This document shows, in pieces, positions 1 through 12,440 of a stretch of 64,000 nucleotides of DNA. The stretch's first letter is position 1; each line of letters opens with the position of its first letter. This DNA comes from Brachycybe producta (taxonomy: Eukaryota > Arthropoda > Diplopoda > Playtdesmida > Andrognathidae): positions 1,098,501-1,162,500 of the forward strand of contig JAUPFP010000048.1 of assembly GCA_036925085.1 (NCBI GenBank), read 5' to 3'. The position numbers and the translations under genes were made by a program. The notes beneath the pieces are model-generated. The model ran no database searches and had not been told where the DNA came from. It saw only the letters and a list, made by a program, of their open reading frames with translations.

Positions 1-1343
1 AGTGTCCCAAAGGTTGATAATAAATAAGTTCTCAGCACTATTCAGAAAAAAGTTAATACAGTGAATCCCAAAGCTTTGTAGAAGTATTGGTAACTTTTAA
101 GAATTATAATGTATTGGAATGTATTTTCGTAATGATATCTTTAAAATTTTAATTCTTCTGTCTGTTTGGAATTTATGAAATTTCACGTTTTTATGACAAC
201 ATAAAGTGAAGAAATAAAAATTTTTATTTTCAATTTTCATAAAAAGTTTATATTTACAAGTATCGGTAATAAAAAATAACCATTGGCACATTCACCTTTT
301 ATTGAAACTTAAAAAAAAAACTTAGCGTTTATTTTGTCAAAAAAGTTTAGTAGTAAATCAATAGGAAATCCAATTTTTTTCCAATCAAAAAGATTGGTTT
401 AAAATTAGTTTTCAGATTTACTAGTTGGTTGTATTTGATGATTATTAAAGTGTTACTAAATGTAGCATTCACATTCAAGATAATAATTTTGCAATTTCTT
501 TTTTGCTTGTAGCATCGTTCAGTTTTGGGTTTCCTTTTATGCATTAAGCAGACAACCAGTTCACTATCAGAACCTTGTTTAACAAATCAAGTCTTCTAAA
601 GGGTGAACTTTACAGAAAATTACTGATATGTGCTTTGCTGCGGTTGATAATGGGTAACGTCATTCGAATTAATGCCAGTAATTGGAGGTTGCATACTATT
701 GAGTTGTAAGACACATACGCCGTTTGCGCTGCAAACGGATCAGTTGGGCAAGTTTGTGATAAAGCAGTAGTCGTGAATCGGACCGTATTATGCGATCATA
801 AGAAGAAAAAAAAAACGATTTTTGTTTCGATACCAGTTATGAGCTAAACAGGAAATGACCGCTCGGTCATGTGAAGACCAAACAGACAGAAAGGGAACAC
901 AATTGTTTAACAAATTAACCCGATAGGTAAATCATAGAATTAAGGACATAGGCTTATACAATGACTTGAAGTGTCAAATAGGCTCGACATATAAAACGTA
1001 GAAAACGTACGAGAAATAAAAAACGACATTGAAAATACAAAAAATTCATATGCCAAAAAAATAAATTAATTAGTGACAAAAGAGGAAAAATTAGTAAATA
1101 AATAAACTGCAGCCAAATTGAAAACACACACGCAAAATGCAAAACATACACAACACAAACACAAACCTAAAGCAGTGTTGATGTAACATTTTGGAATCAT
1201 TTGTAAACATTTGCAAATATTTAAACCATATTGATGGAAAGTTGTTTCTTGTTGTTAAAATCCATTAATGTTAAAAATAGAGGAAAAAAAATGGGAATGG
1301 TTGAAGTGTTTGCAGTAGGAGTAGAGCATTAATCTAATGGCCT

Positions 1344-2313
1344 GGGGCCTCATTACAGAAACAAAATAGGACTCTCATGTGAAAGTAAATTGTTATATCT
1401 ACCTCATAACCTTGTAACAATCACTAAAGCAAATTACAAAATATTATTAAAACAATCATTGTCATAAAATAATGGCGCACAAAAAGTGATATCATAAGGT
1501 ATAATTGTCACAATTTTGTGACACCCTGCAGCAACAGAATGGTGGAACACCCTGCAGAAATTCCTTTCTGTCAGTATGGCACCCCTTGGTGCACAGATGT
1601 TCAGACTTGGGTGGCCCGAATTCTAAGTGAATTCGTGGAACCCAGTTGGACTGTGAGAATTATGAATAGAGTCCCAAAAATACCTTTCCTTTTTAGGTAA
1701 TATCCCCAGCCAAGGGCAATTATTGGCCCAGTTGGTCAATCATTGAGCCCTGAGGTGACAGTTGCCCTTCCCAGGAGACCGAACAAGTATGCCGTGAGAC
1801 TTATGTGTGAGGGCAGTTGGAAATAGAAAATTGAAGAGGACAGTTACAATTGTGGAGATCTAGTTTTGATTATGTAAAGTACAACACCACAATGTAAAAA
1901 TATAAAGAGATAGTAAAGAGTTTTATAAATTTTATTGACCACAACAAAAGTGTGTTTTTGTGTATTAAGCATTTCGAGTTCCAGAACCCAACCGACGGGA
2001 TTTCTGATGGAGGGACTCAGAGAGTTTCTGAGTACCTCCGCTTGGAACCTCCAAGTGACTCGAAGAGACAGTGACATCGGCATCGTCAAGTACTGTACCG
2101 AAGGTTCCCGCGAGAAACAAGGTCTTTTTTGGGCCTTACAAGGCCGGAATCGGACTAGCTACGGCACGGACTTAGTGACCGAACTGTACAAATGTCAAGA
2201 CCGACGGAGGCAATGAGAGCAGAGGCTGGTCTGCAGCCTGATCCACCCATCACGGGCGGATCAAAAGGGCCAGCCTCGTCACAATTTTAAGACTGTTTCT
2301 GGAATGAAGCCTC
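1344..2313. mobile_element. MITE family A copy, interrupted by an LTR-like element
   Basis: The left end GGGGCCTCATTACAGAA is mirrored by TTCTGGAATGAAGCCTC at the right end. The left arm matches the copy at 7591-7828 over most of its length (CTCATAACCTTGTAACAATC, AAGCAAATTACAAAATATTA). The two halves are separated by a 767-bp insertion at 1517-2283; removing it with its ATTT duplication restores the usual family A right arm. No coding capacity. The transposase superfamily is not identifiable from the termini alone. Confidence 0.75.
1517..2283 (+). mobile_element. LTR-like element (probable solo LTR), copy 1
   Basis: Begins TGTGACACCCTG and ends GGCCAGCCTCGTCACA, giving TG...CA ends and the short inverted repeat TGTGAC/GTCACA. 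It is flanked on both sides by ATTT, a 4-bp target-site duplication confirmed against an uninterrupted copy of the host MITE. It is homologous over much of its length to the inverted copy at 53356-54272. TG...CA termini with 4-6 bp duplications are typical of LTRs of Ty3/Gypsy, BEL or retrovirus-like elements. No internal region (gag/pol) accompanies it, so it is best read as a solo LTR. It is shorter than copy 2, with an internal deletion in the ATG-starting frame near its 3' end. Confidence 0.7.
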
Positions 2314-2478
2314 TAGTTATCTAAATATAGGGTATTTACTGCAATACGAAACAGTGATGTCAAAATGAAGTTACACCAAACGCTGTGTACAACAGAGCAA
2401 TGCATGTGGTGACGTCAGTTTGAATTTACTTTATAGTCACTTTATATTCCGTATTGCAGTAGAATTTAGAGATAACTA
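2314..2478. mobile_element. Hairpin MITE with TAGTTATCTAAAT ends
   Basis: An inverted repeat of about 165 bp: TAGTTATCTAAAT and TACTGCAATACG on the left are mirrored by CGTATTGCAGTA and ATTTAGAGATAACTA on the right. It may have TA duplicated at both ends. It abuts the right end of the family A MITE. A related hairpin with GGTTATCTAAATATGT ends lies at 7501-7588. Confidence 0.65.
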
Positions 2479-3609
2479 GTTGCAGAATGAACTATTGCTG
2501 TTTTGGGTGTTTCGCTTAATATAATAAAGGTAATATTTGTAATTTAGTGGTTCGTGAATAGGTTAAAAATGTGAAAGAAGGGCCTAACCTATTTTAAAAT
2601 GTTTGTTGTTTTAAACATATATCTGCAACGTTCATCAGGTTATAAATATTTTTATTTTATTCCAAGCAACTAAACTCTTAAAAACAATGGTATTATTTAT
2701 GTGTTAGTTGTTACCACCTCAGAAAAGGTTTGTTTTTCTTATTTTGTTTGTTTCTAATGTACTATTAAACCATCCACATGAAAATACACGAAAAGGATAA
2801 ATGCGAAGAAAAAAGAGGACGCTTTTTGAATTAATATTCTCCGTAGTGAGGGAGTGGCACTCTAGACGTTCAAATTTAATGGGCTGTAAGGACAGGAAAA
2901 AAAGAGATAGTGAGAGATAGAAAAAAAAAGGAACGAGAGAAAAAAAAGAGCCTCAAAACGCCCTTTTTGTAAGAGTATGGAGTCGTTTCCATGGTAGATT
3001 AGTTTGCCTTTCTTGTTTGTCATTGCATTTATGTTTATGTGCATTATATAGTGCAGAGAAATCAATTTTGACTTTAATCCATGTGGAGGATATGTTTTTA
3101 TTGTCTTGTCTGCTTTATTCTTATTCTTCTTATTCTCTTAACATTTCTGAATTAATCTCCAACTCAGATAACACGCAGTAATAATAAATCTACTTAATAC
3201 CAGCACCTGAGTTGTGTAATAGCTTTTTATAAAAGGCGTACGTGGTCGCAAGTAGTGAATGATTGAATGACGTCATACATACAAATAGATTAATAAATAT
3301 AATTATTGTGGTTGTTAATTTTAAGTGGCCAAAAATACTTTCATAAATAATTGTAAATGTTAAAAAAGAAGCTGCCAACTAACAGAATATATGGTATGGA
3401 TTATGGAAATGTATACAACTTGTGTTGACAAATGCAATAGTTTCTATATTTTTATGTTATTGTTAGCGTATGCAAATTAGTAATGCAGTTTGTCTGCAAA
3501 ACAACATCATCGTCATATTGATCTATAGAAATGCAATGTTAGTGGAAATCTTTTTTTTTTAACTTTTTCATTCAACAAACGCTGTGTTATTAACTTATTA
3601 TGCATATAC

Positions 3610-4350
3610 AGGGTTTCTCATAAATCTTGAAACATAGGTTAGTATATTTTTTTTTCGTTTGTAGGTATCAGGTTTAATTAGAGATCAAGATTAGTAGTAT
3701 CAAAATACAATGGAAATGTAGTTGTTAATTATGATATTTATCATAACACTTGGTAAATACAAAGTAAAACATGTAACCCTCATGCTGGGAGAATTTCAAT
3801 AGAAATCATTAGTAAACCGTAGACCTTCTTGCGTGCTTGCTAGCTCCAGAGAACAGAGCATAATTGTTAGATGTAATTCTTCCTAAGTTACTAGAGACCT
3901 CCGTATAAGTAGACATGGCCATCCAATGCTTATTAAAGAGAGAAGAGCTAGAACTGATGCATATTCGTGGTCTTTCTTTCCAAATGTGTACAGTATTTAG
4001 ACTATGGAATTCGCGTCAAGCACATACTTCTGTTTGAGGATGAGTTTAATTTGACAATGGTTAGTCTAAACTTTGACTAAATTACAAATGCTTATCATTG
4101 CGAATATTTCCCCTTGCCACATGGATGTTTAGCTGATTGATGGTGTACTGAGTAAAACCAGAGCCGTCTACTGAGTTGAATAATAAATATTAGTGCTGTA
4201 TCACTTGATGGTATTAGACTTGAATATTACACATGTACTGAATGGCACAAGTAAAATATTTTGGTTATAAGGTTGGTTACAGACTACATATGCACTTAAT
4301 CACATATTTTTATACATTTACAAACGCTTTGCAAACATCAGTATAAATTC
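3610..4350 (+). pseudogene. Degenerate Tc1/mariner-like transposase relic
   Basis: Conceptual translation across several frames and stops gives, in order, pieces resembling the Tc1 transposase layout: NRRPSCVLASSREQSIIVR near 3813 (compare the RRPRSGRPRVTT...QDRYI region), RHGHPMLIKERRARTDAYSW near 3913 (compare RPYVGMPLTPRHRRARLQWA), then RVKHILLFEDEFNLTM near 4013 (compare RVLFSDESRFNL around the second catalytic aspartate). Order and spacing fit a decayed transposase; there is no intact frame. An ACAGGGTTTCTCATAAATCT motif at 3609 might be part of a terminus. The call rests on motif similarity from memory and is moderate. Confidence 0.45.
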
Positions 4351-6189
4351 ACCCTAGTTCAGTAGAGAGATTGCAATAGTCCCACACTGATCATTTAGTT
4401 GAATTCGTATAAGTTTTTGTATTTCATTTACCGGTAGTTATGGTTACGGGTGCTATAAAATTGTTCATTTTATGCAAATAAAAATGTTTTATATTGCAAT
4501 TTAGACTATACAGTAGTAATTTTGAAACAGTTCGCAAACTTGTATTGGAAAAAAAAAAATAAACTTCATTATAATAGTAACATTGGTGTTTGTAACAATT
4601 AGAATGACATTATTAAAAGTTAAATTGTTAAAAGTTGTATATTGGCAATACCTGTTATCATTTTTAGCCGATGTTGCTAATTCTGCTTTTATTTTTCGAG
4701 TACATTTCCTCGAGATTCAACTATGATGACAATAATTCGTACGTTTCTATTTTTTTTTTTTTGTTTCTGAAGGATGATGGTGCCAAATACATTTTCTCTT
4801 ACATTACAAATATTACTTTTGCTGCTTTTTCTTTACATTTGATCCAATGTATCCACATAAGAAATGCAACATCTGCAGAAAAAGTGAGTCAATTAAGATT
4901 ATACTTATGGGAGTAAAGTGTAATGTGTTTGCCAATTGCTGCTGAGTTATATAAATATACTTTTTATATTGGTAATATTAGCGTCTATTCAAAGAAGAAA
5001 GAGAAAAAAAAAATGCTTTGCAAAAAAAAAAAAATAAATAAATAATGTTTTGCTCGTTTCATATTTTAGAAACTTTTTCAAAGATAAAAAAAGATTAGAA
5101 TTATTCTGAAGATGTATAAAAAATATGGCATCTTATTTGAGGGATATTAAGGAGATTAGTTGCAATATTGGTGTATTGTTTTTTTCTTCTTCATTTTAGG
5201 TTTACATTTCATTTTATATGACACAAAACCTTGCTCTATAAATTTGGTCGTAAAGTTGAAGGTGATGGCCACCTTTATTTTTTTAAAACATCACCCCCCC
5301 CCCCCCAATTCCTCTTTTACTTTTCTTATAAACCCAATCTCATCCATAGTTTTTCTATGTATGAGATTTTATTCACTACATCTATCTTTTGCATACAAAT
5401 GCTGTTTTTTCTTCTTCTTAATATTATTTTTTTACAGAAGATGGAAACATCTGCATAACAATTTTTGTTTATTTCAACTTTGGAAGTTTTTTTTACGACT
5501 TTTTGTCTCAAATAGAAACTAAATATTTTTTAGCCTTGCACACACAATTGTTAAGACACACATATTTAGCTGTGATCTTTGTACCTATTTTTTGTGTACT
5601 GTTTGATGTAATTCAGTTGCTTAGAGATTGCAATTAGTTTACTAATGTATGTATAAGGTCAAACAATCCATTAATGCTGTTTTGTAATTAAATGTGCCGC
5701 AGACACAACAAGATACGCGAGCTGCTCCAAAAGAGTTTAGAAGTTGAACGCGCACTCATTGCACGGAAATGCATTTAAAAATGTGGACCCCACATGTCTG
5801 CTTTCATCAAACGTAATTTCATTTGTTAGTCACTAATAATGATGATCCATCCAAATATCAAATTGTACGTGCTTGGGATTATTATTTAGATCATGAGTTA
5901 TGACTGTTGTATCACTTTCATCTCTTAAGAGCATTTCTAATTCTATTTTTGCAGCTATTCTTTTTTTCTGAAGACACGTTTCTCGTTTGGTCAAGATCTA
6001 TTTCAACTTAAGCTCGTTTGATGATGGAGAGACCGATTAGTTTTATTTGAGTTTACGTTTGCTTTCCTCTAAAAATAAGTGATGATAAGAGAATTCATTC
6101 TTAAAAGGTGTCTTGTCTGTAGATGCATTTATTAATTCATCACGGTCTTAAAGATGATTGTATTTGGGCGTTTTTACTTAAGTCCTTTC

Positions 6190-6238
<49 letters not shown>
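6190..6238. repeat. GAT/GGT trinucleotide microsatellite
   Basis: About twelve GAT units followed by GGT units. Perfect or near perfect. Confidence 0.9.
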
Positions 6239-7040
6239 CATCATTCTTTTGTGCTTGTTAGCAAAATGAGGTGTGGAACTATTTGTTGACATATCCCATT
6301 TTGACATTAGACCTTTGTCATGCAATGCTTGAACTGTTATTAACTCATTCAAAAAGTAATTTTGTGTAGATTTTTTAACATTGTTGAAAAATATTGCGCA
6401 TGTAAAAAATGGATACTTTTTGGCAGCACTGACATAACATAACTTGAGACAATACCTAACACCTTCCTCTTGCAATATACTTTGTGATTTATGCAAGTCA
6501 ATCTCATGTATGAGTTTTTAACAAGCTGTCATTTTTCTAAAGTGAGTTTATTTAAACATGAAGGAACTTTTTTAAGTACTGTATAAAGCTCCTTTGCTTT
6601 ATGATGAAAATAAAAAAGTCTTTATTGAAGATGTCTGAAAACATATTTAAATAATTGTGTTAATTTTGTGTCTATCACTTCAAACTTTCTTTATGTATAT
6701 TTCAATAGCAAGAAAAATTCGTGGTATTAAATCATTCCAATTTTTTTGACTTCATCAAGAGTGAAGTGTGTCACTTTGTGAAGTCTTAAAATTCAAGATG
6801 GTATTGCTCCTTTTTTCTTTCCTCTTCTTTTCATTTTGTCTTATTTTACCTCTTTCTTTCTCTCTCTCACTCTCTCTCTCCCCCCAAATTTGATTTTCTA
6901 GTAAACATATATATATATACATAGAAAAAGCAGTTGTCTGTAATTGTTTTTAGTGGGAGAATAGGGTGGACGACGATAATTTAGAAAACTGACAGATAGA
7001 AGGAAAATCGATTTGACTTTGAAGATGTGTTCACGAATAA

Positions 7041-7080
7041 AAAAAGAAGCTACGAACTCATAGAATCTATCTATCTATCT
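7041..7080. repeat. Possible non-LTR 3' end with ATCT microsatellite tail
   Basis: AAGCTACGAACTCATAGAAT is followed by (CTAT)n. A closely similar motif, AATAAAACCACGAACTCACT then GAATCT, occurs at 12442 and 12813, and a weaker version, AATAAAACTACAAAC, at 40395. Conserved 3' ends running into a short microsatellite are characteristic of CR1/L2-type retrotransposons and their SINE partners. The assignment is inference. Confidence 0.4.
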
Positions 7081-7500
7081 ACGTGTAGTGAACAGACAAA
7101 AAAAACCTTTACGGTGCAAAATTTTATTGAGAAAATCTATCTATATATAGTGTAACAACCTACATTTGTCTTATTTAGGTGCCCTTTACGTTCTTTATAA
7201 GTTATGTTACATAGGTGTGCTTTCAGTGATTGCCGATTTTAGGGGGCCACTGTGGAAATTTTTTGCTTCTAGAATTACTTTATCTCGAGAGTTTCAACTA
7301 AAAAATATTTAATCATCTAAAAGTTTATTTCTATCTGACATTTTAAGTAATTAGTCATGCATCAAAAGATCAAAGATGGTTAATTTACCTTTTTGTAATT
7401 TTTTAAAGACCGGGTTTACATTAGGCAACAAAATATTTTAACGGGTTATACAATACAAAATACTGCAGCTCACAACAGACTAACCTGTTTTGTTCTAGCA

Positions 7501-7588
7501 TGGTTATCTAAATATGTCAACAGCCAGTACTTAATGCAGTACAGTGATGCCATTTTGACTGCTGGCTGTGAACATATTTAGATAACCA
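7501..7588. mobile_element. Short hairpin MITE, GGTTATCTAAATATGT ends
   Basis: A near-perfect inverted repeat of about 88 bp: GGTTATCTAAATATGT and CAACAGCCAG on the left match CTGGCTGTG and ACATATTTAGATAACC on the right. It lies immediately left of a family A MITE. Confidence 0.7.
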
Positions 7589-7590
7589 AA

Positions 7591-7828
7591 GGGCCTCATT
7601 ACAAAAAGGTAATACGACTGTATTATGGCAGTAAATTGTCCTATCTAGCTCATAACCTTCTAAAAATCAGAAAAGCAAATTAGAAATTATGACAAATATA
7701 TTCATAAGACTGCCATTGACTGGTGTACAACATAATATGATAGTCATAAAACATTAGCACACAAACAGTAACATCAGAAGGTATGATTGTCTTAATTTTA
7801 TGATTATTTCTGTAATGCTCAAGGCCCC
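7591..7828. mobile_element. MITE family A, complete copy
   Basis: A 238-bp element running from GGGCCTCATTACA to TGTAATGCTCAAGGCCCC, with inverted termini and an internal palindromic structure (CTCATAACCTT, TCATAAGACTG, GATAGTCATAAAAC). It serves as the reference for the interrupted copy at 1344-2313. No open frame of note. Confidence 0.7.
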
Positions 7829-7929
7829 AGGTCATCCTACTTTTTGTTGTTGTAGCTGATTGTAAACTACGACTCATAATTGCCCTTCATTGTAACAAAA
7901 GAGGTGCATATAAATAACCAAATGGTTGT

Positions 7930-8165
7930 AACTGTCTATCACTGTGTTAACACTAAGATGTCATCGCAGAAAAAAAGTTGTCAGTTGTCATATCTAGCCT
8001 AAAACCAAGTTATAACAGTCACAAAAGCAAATTACAAAATACTATTTTGACAAATATTATATGACTACCATAACTTTTGTGCAGAATAACATGACACTCA
8101 TAAATGAATAGTGCACAAGAAATTTTATGACTTTTTCAGTATTGAGAGACTAGATTTTTCTATAC
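7930..8165. mobile_element. MITE family A, degenerate copy
   Basis: Shares AAGCAAATTACAAAATACTA, ATATGACTACCATAAC and ACATGACACTCATAAA with the family A copies upstream, in the same order. Termini are eroded, so the limits are approximate. Confidence 0.5.
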
Positions 8166-8348
8166 CATACTATACAGCACATGTTGCACAGTGCACCTGA
8201 ATGTGGGTTGACTTCACAATTACTCAAACTGCATTTCAAAAGGTACATTAATAAAACTTGAACTTGAATGTGTTTTAGAAACTAGACGAGTAACTAAATT
8301 ATCTAACCCCCCTCCCCCTCCCCGTAAGACAATTTTTATTTCGCAAGT

Positions 8349-8578
8349 CTTAAGCTGCGGGTCACACCGACAAGGTAACAATGCATTTTTTTGCATTAAA
8401 TTGTTACGTTCTTTGTGATAATTTTCTTGCAAAGCTTGCAAGATTTTTCCACACACCGCTTATACTCATTTTTTTCAAGACACAGTGCAAGATTTAAAAC
8501 ACTTTTTGCATTGTTTTTTTGCACCAAATCTTGCTTGAAATATTGTTTTAAATATTGCCAGTGTGGTCGTCGTTTAAG
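8349..8578. mobile_element. MITE family B (CTTTAAGCGGCGATCACAC ends)
   Basis: A 230-bp element. The left end CTTAAGCTGCGGGTCACACC pairs with the right end GTGTGGTCGTCGTTTAAG. The interior has the family-typical TTGCAAGATT and GTGCAAGATT words and T-rich runs. The same termini recur at 44706-44940, 57140-57890 and 62931-63391. Confidence 0.65.
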
Positions 8579-9791
8579 TTTTCTAATTTCTATAGTAAAA
8601 CGCTTTCAAATAATTATTGTTCTCCATGCCAAATAACCAAAATATGTTTTAACTGCTGATTGTGAACCGTCCTAAAGTCACAGTTTAAAAAAAAAAATCC
8701 GAATACAGGCTGATTAAAGTTCTTGTTTTGCGATCACCACCAATTTATATGACTTAAGTTTCAAGTTATTAAAGATCGGTTATATCTTTTTAGTGTTTTC
8801 GCTTAATCAAAATTGACAATCCGGATGCATACCATGAAATGGCTCATAAAACAGCTATACATATCGAGAGAGAGTGTGTATTTTGAGATGAGTGAGGAAA
8901 GGAGTAGTGAGCTATATAATAATAAAAATAATAATATGCCTCTCTAAAGTGCAACATTTTATAGTTGCAGTTTCATTGTTGAGATGTCATTTCTCTATTG
9001 CTACTACTATCACTCCCGGAGTCTTCGATTATTAGTCTGGATTTCATAAGTCAGTTCCTTTTCTCTGTCTTTATTGGTTCAGGCAGCAAATATCGTCTTT
9101 TATGAGTGACTTAAGCCACTTTTTGTTGGCTTTATACAAAAGAATCGTTGAGCCAAAACGGTGTTGTTTTGTTACTGAGTCACTCACTCATCATATACAT
9201 TACATATAGAAGATTTTTTATATTATATTTTTTCATTTCTATTTTTTATGTTTGAGAAAGGATGAAGAGGAGGTGGAGAGAATGGGATGTATTCTCTGTA
9301 TGGTATTAAAAAAAACCTGCGACGATTTTTCAATAGGATTATTAGTTTAATTGGCACCCAGGCCTATATCGGATATGAAACTTGTGATGATGTGTCCAAC
9401 ACATCTGTCACTTTTTTTTTTGGTAGCTATGCTGTTATTAGAAAGCTAATAGTGTGGTGTAATCTTGTAAGAAAACACAACGCTTAAGTGTCACATTTCA
9501 TTAATGCCTCCTCAAAATAAAAAAACACACATCTTTCCACAAATCACTTTTTTTTTTAATCTTCACGCCCAACACTTGAACATATAATTTTTTATATAAA
9601 CATCAATATATCGATCAGTATTTTTACATTGTCTTAATCGAAATGGTTTTTTGTTTTACTGACAGGTCTTCTGCAATATTTGTTAAATCGAGATTACTGG
9701 TTTGGTTATTTAAATGTGAATAGCCGTTTTGATTGATGTTGTATTAATACCCATATATGTAGAGCAGCAGTTAACATGAGGGACAGGGCTT

Positions 9792-10241
9792 AAGCTTGGT
9801 TTACATTAGGGTAGTAAATGGGGGTAGTCACTAGACCTAGAAGCTAGCCTGTTTACTGTATTATCCCACAAGCAGGATAGGTTGTGTTTACACACAAAGT
9901 AGCACTTAAGCACCTAAAACATTCAAAACATGCGGAAACGAAAGGCAACATGTCTTCTCCATTCTTTGTACTAGCAACAAAAACCTCTACACATTTCTGT
10001 TTACATTGGGCTAATACACAGGAGAGTGGGCAGTCTAGTGTAAAATGTGAAAAATGGGGTGGTGGGCGTAGAATAGTGGGATAGTGAATAGTCTGCCTTC
10101 CAATCCACTATCCTATCTGAAGTACAAGGGAAAGTACTGCGACTAGTACTGTCCCAGAGGTTTACATTAGGATAGTAGCTATCTTTGCCGCTAGAAAGCT
10201 AGCGACTACTCCATTTACTACCCTAATGTCAACCAGGCTTT
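9792..10241. mobile_element. MITE family D (AAGCTTGGTTTACATTAGGG ends)
   Basis: A 450-bp element with long inverted termini: the left AAGCTTGGTTTACATTAGGG then TAGTAAATGG is mirrored by CCATTTACTACCCTAATGTC then AACCAGGCTT on the right. Interior subrepeats TTTACATTGGG and TTTACATTAGGATAGTAG show that it grew by internal duplication. No transposase and no certain target-site duplication. Confidence 0.7.
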
Positions 10242-12440
10242 AGAAATAAAAGTAAGGGGGGATTGGTACACTATTGTTAATAGGTATATTATTATATTAT
10301 TGTATGACTAGAAATTGCTTTGGAAGTAGGCACGAATGGACTGGGAGAAAAACATGCCTCGGGAAAATTAAACTGGATCTGAAAGCCCTACCACTTTGGT
10401 TATTTTCATTTTTGCCTGCAAGATGGGTCATTTTTTAATATTCACTGATAAGCGTAGCGAGTAAACGCGACCCAGTAAAATTATTTTTCTGTTTCGACTT
10501 TCCTATATTTTATTCAACAAAAATGTCATTTTACTTTTTTGATATTTTTCTACTGCTGAAAACATTAGTTTCTTGTTCATTTTTGTACGAATTTTAAACT
10601 TCCATTGAGTTTCATAATGAAATCAATCCTATAATGGAAAATTCTGTGCTCAAACTGTTTAGCCTATCTAGAAAATCCTCGACTACCCGATAGGGCAGTC
10701 CACCTCCTGGAAGTACGTGTATTATATACAAAAAAATGACCAGTTGTTTATTCAGAGCAAAGAAACTGAAAAATTTCCTCCCACTGAATGACCAGCTTAT
10801 TTTAATGGTTTTGTTAAACATCCAAAAGTTTGTTGAAATATCAACAACAATATTGATTTTTTTTTTTAAAAAAAAGTACTACCATTACATGTAATTCCAT
10901 TTAAACTTGATTAGAAATTTTGTTTTGGCTGATATTTGAAGAGAAAATATTTGAACAAGATATGAAATTCTTTCTCTTGTCACATGATAAGTGAATGAAA
11001 TTGAAAGTGGTTACCTACATTAATAAACTTTGAATTTGATTTTCTGACAACAAGAGAAAAAAAATCTGCTATCAACAACATTCTTGTTCATTTCAACCTA
11101 CATAGATATGCAAGAACAGCAATCTAGCCGTGAGTTAAAAACAGATTTTTTGATCATATTTATCCAATTATCAGTATGCATATGTCACTGCATACTACGA
11201 GCGTAAGAAGAAATGTAAAAGTGAAAACAGGAAAAGAAATCAAGCATGAATAAATAACCTACGTTTTATAAACAATTTTAAGGGGGGGGGAATTGAAAGT
11301 GCTTTGAAAAAGTGAATTAGGTTCAAATTATTTTCATGTTGATCATTTTTAAGTAAGTTTTGTGTGATTGTATAGTAGTTTGAAAATCGGTAATTTGATA
11401 CTTCTATAGAAAGATGTTTTATTTATACCAATCAATAAAAAATTATTTTGATTAATTTACTAGTTAGTTTCTAAAGCAGTTTGATTTTTTTTTTTTGAAA
11501 TTGTTAATTTGATATTGCCATAAAAGGATTCTTTTAAAGTTATCAATTGAAAATCTCAGTGTAATTGATTTACTATTCTAGTTTCTAAAGCAGTTTGATT
11601 TTTTTTTTGGGGGGGGGGAATTGTTAATTTGATATTGCCGTTAAAGGGTCAGTTTAAAAAAAAAGTATAAATTGAAAATCTCATTTTTATTAATTTACTA
11701 GTCTGCTTTCTAAAACACTTCGATTTTCTATTTTAAAGTTGATTCTAAAACATGAGTATAGCATTTCTGCAGCTCATTTAAGAATACTTTTTATTTTGTG
11801 TTTGGGGACTATTGTTACTATGTAATCTTAATTCTAAAACAAGCATCAATCTGTTTCTTTGAACCCTTTGTTTCACTGTGAATTGTACCACTATTATTTC
11901 TTACATATCATCATTTGTGTTTAGATCTGATTATAATACTAAAAAAAACACTTAAAATGACCGGAAACGGAAAAATAAATTGTTCTTCAAAGCCAGCTTG
12001 ATGGTCAATTTTCTTTTCATTGTTTATTAGCTTTATGCAGCCACATATACGCACTACATATTCCTTTATCTGTAGTTTCACAAAGCTTTCTTCCCTGACA
12101 CAGTTAAATTTATTGGTTGGTCTTGTTCAGTTTTTCTCTGGACAAGTAATCAGATAACATTTACTGAATAACAGATCGTAAATATCCGGTAATATAACCA
12201 CAAAGAAAAGAATCGAGTTTGTCTTTAGATATAGATAACTTACAAGTTCTTTATTTGATTAGAAAAAAAAATAGAAACACAATTGATGGAGAGAAAAAAA
12301 TCCCTTAAAGATCAAAGATAAATAAGATTATAAAGATATGTTTGCTTTGAGGTGATCACCAGTGTCTCTTGTGACCGATGCATGGACCATAAACAACAAT
12401 AAAACCTACTTGGTATTCATTAATTCCTTGTGGAATGTTA

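Noticed and set aside
1935-2216. Open frames of 81-93 codons on both strands in a less AT-rich region
   Set aside because: They lie inside the LTR-like element and are not conserved as a frame in the second copy at 53356-54272.
5160-5522. Plus-strand open frame of 120 codons with a proline run
   Set aside because: Phe/Leu-rich frame through T-rich DNA and a C-homopolymer; no start context or domain.
6140-6496. Minus-strand open frame of 118 codons with poly-isoleucine
   Set aside because: The isoleucine run is the GAT microsatellite read in reverse; the rest has no recognisable feature.
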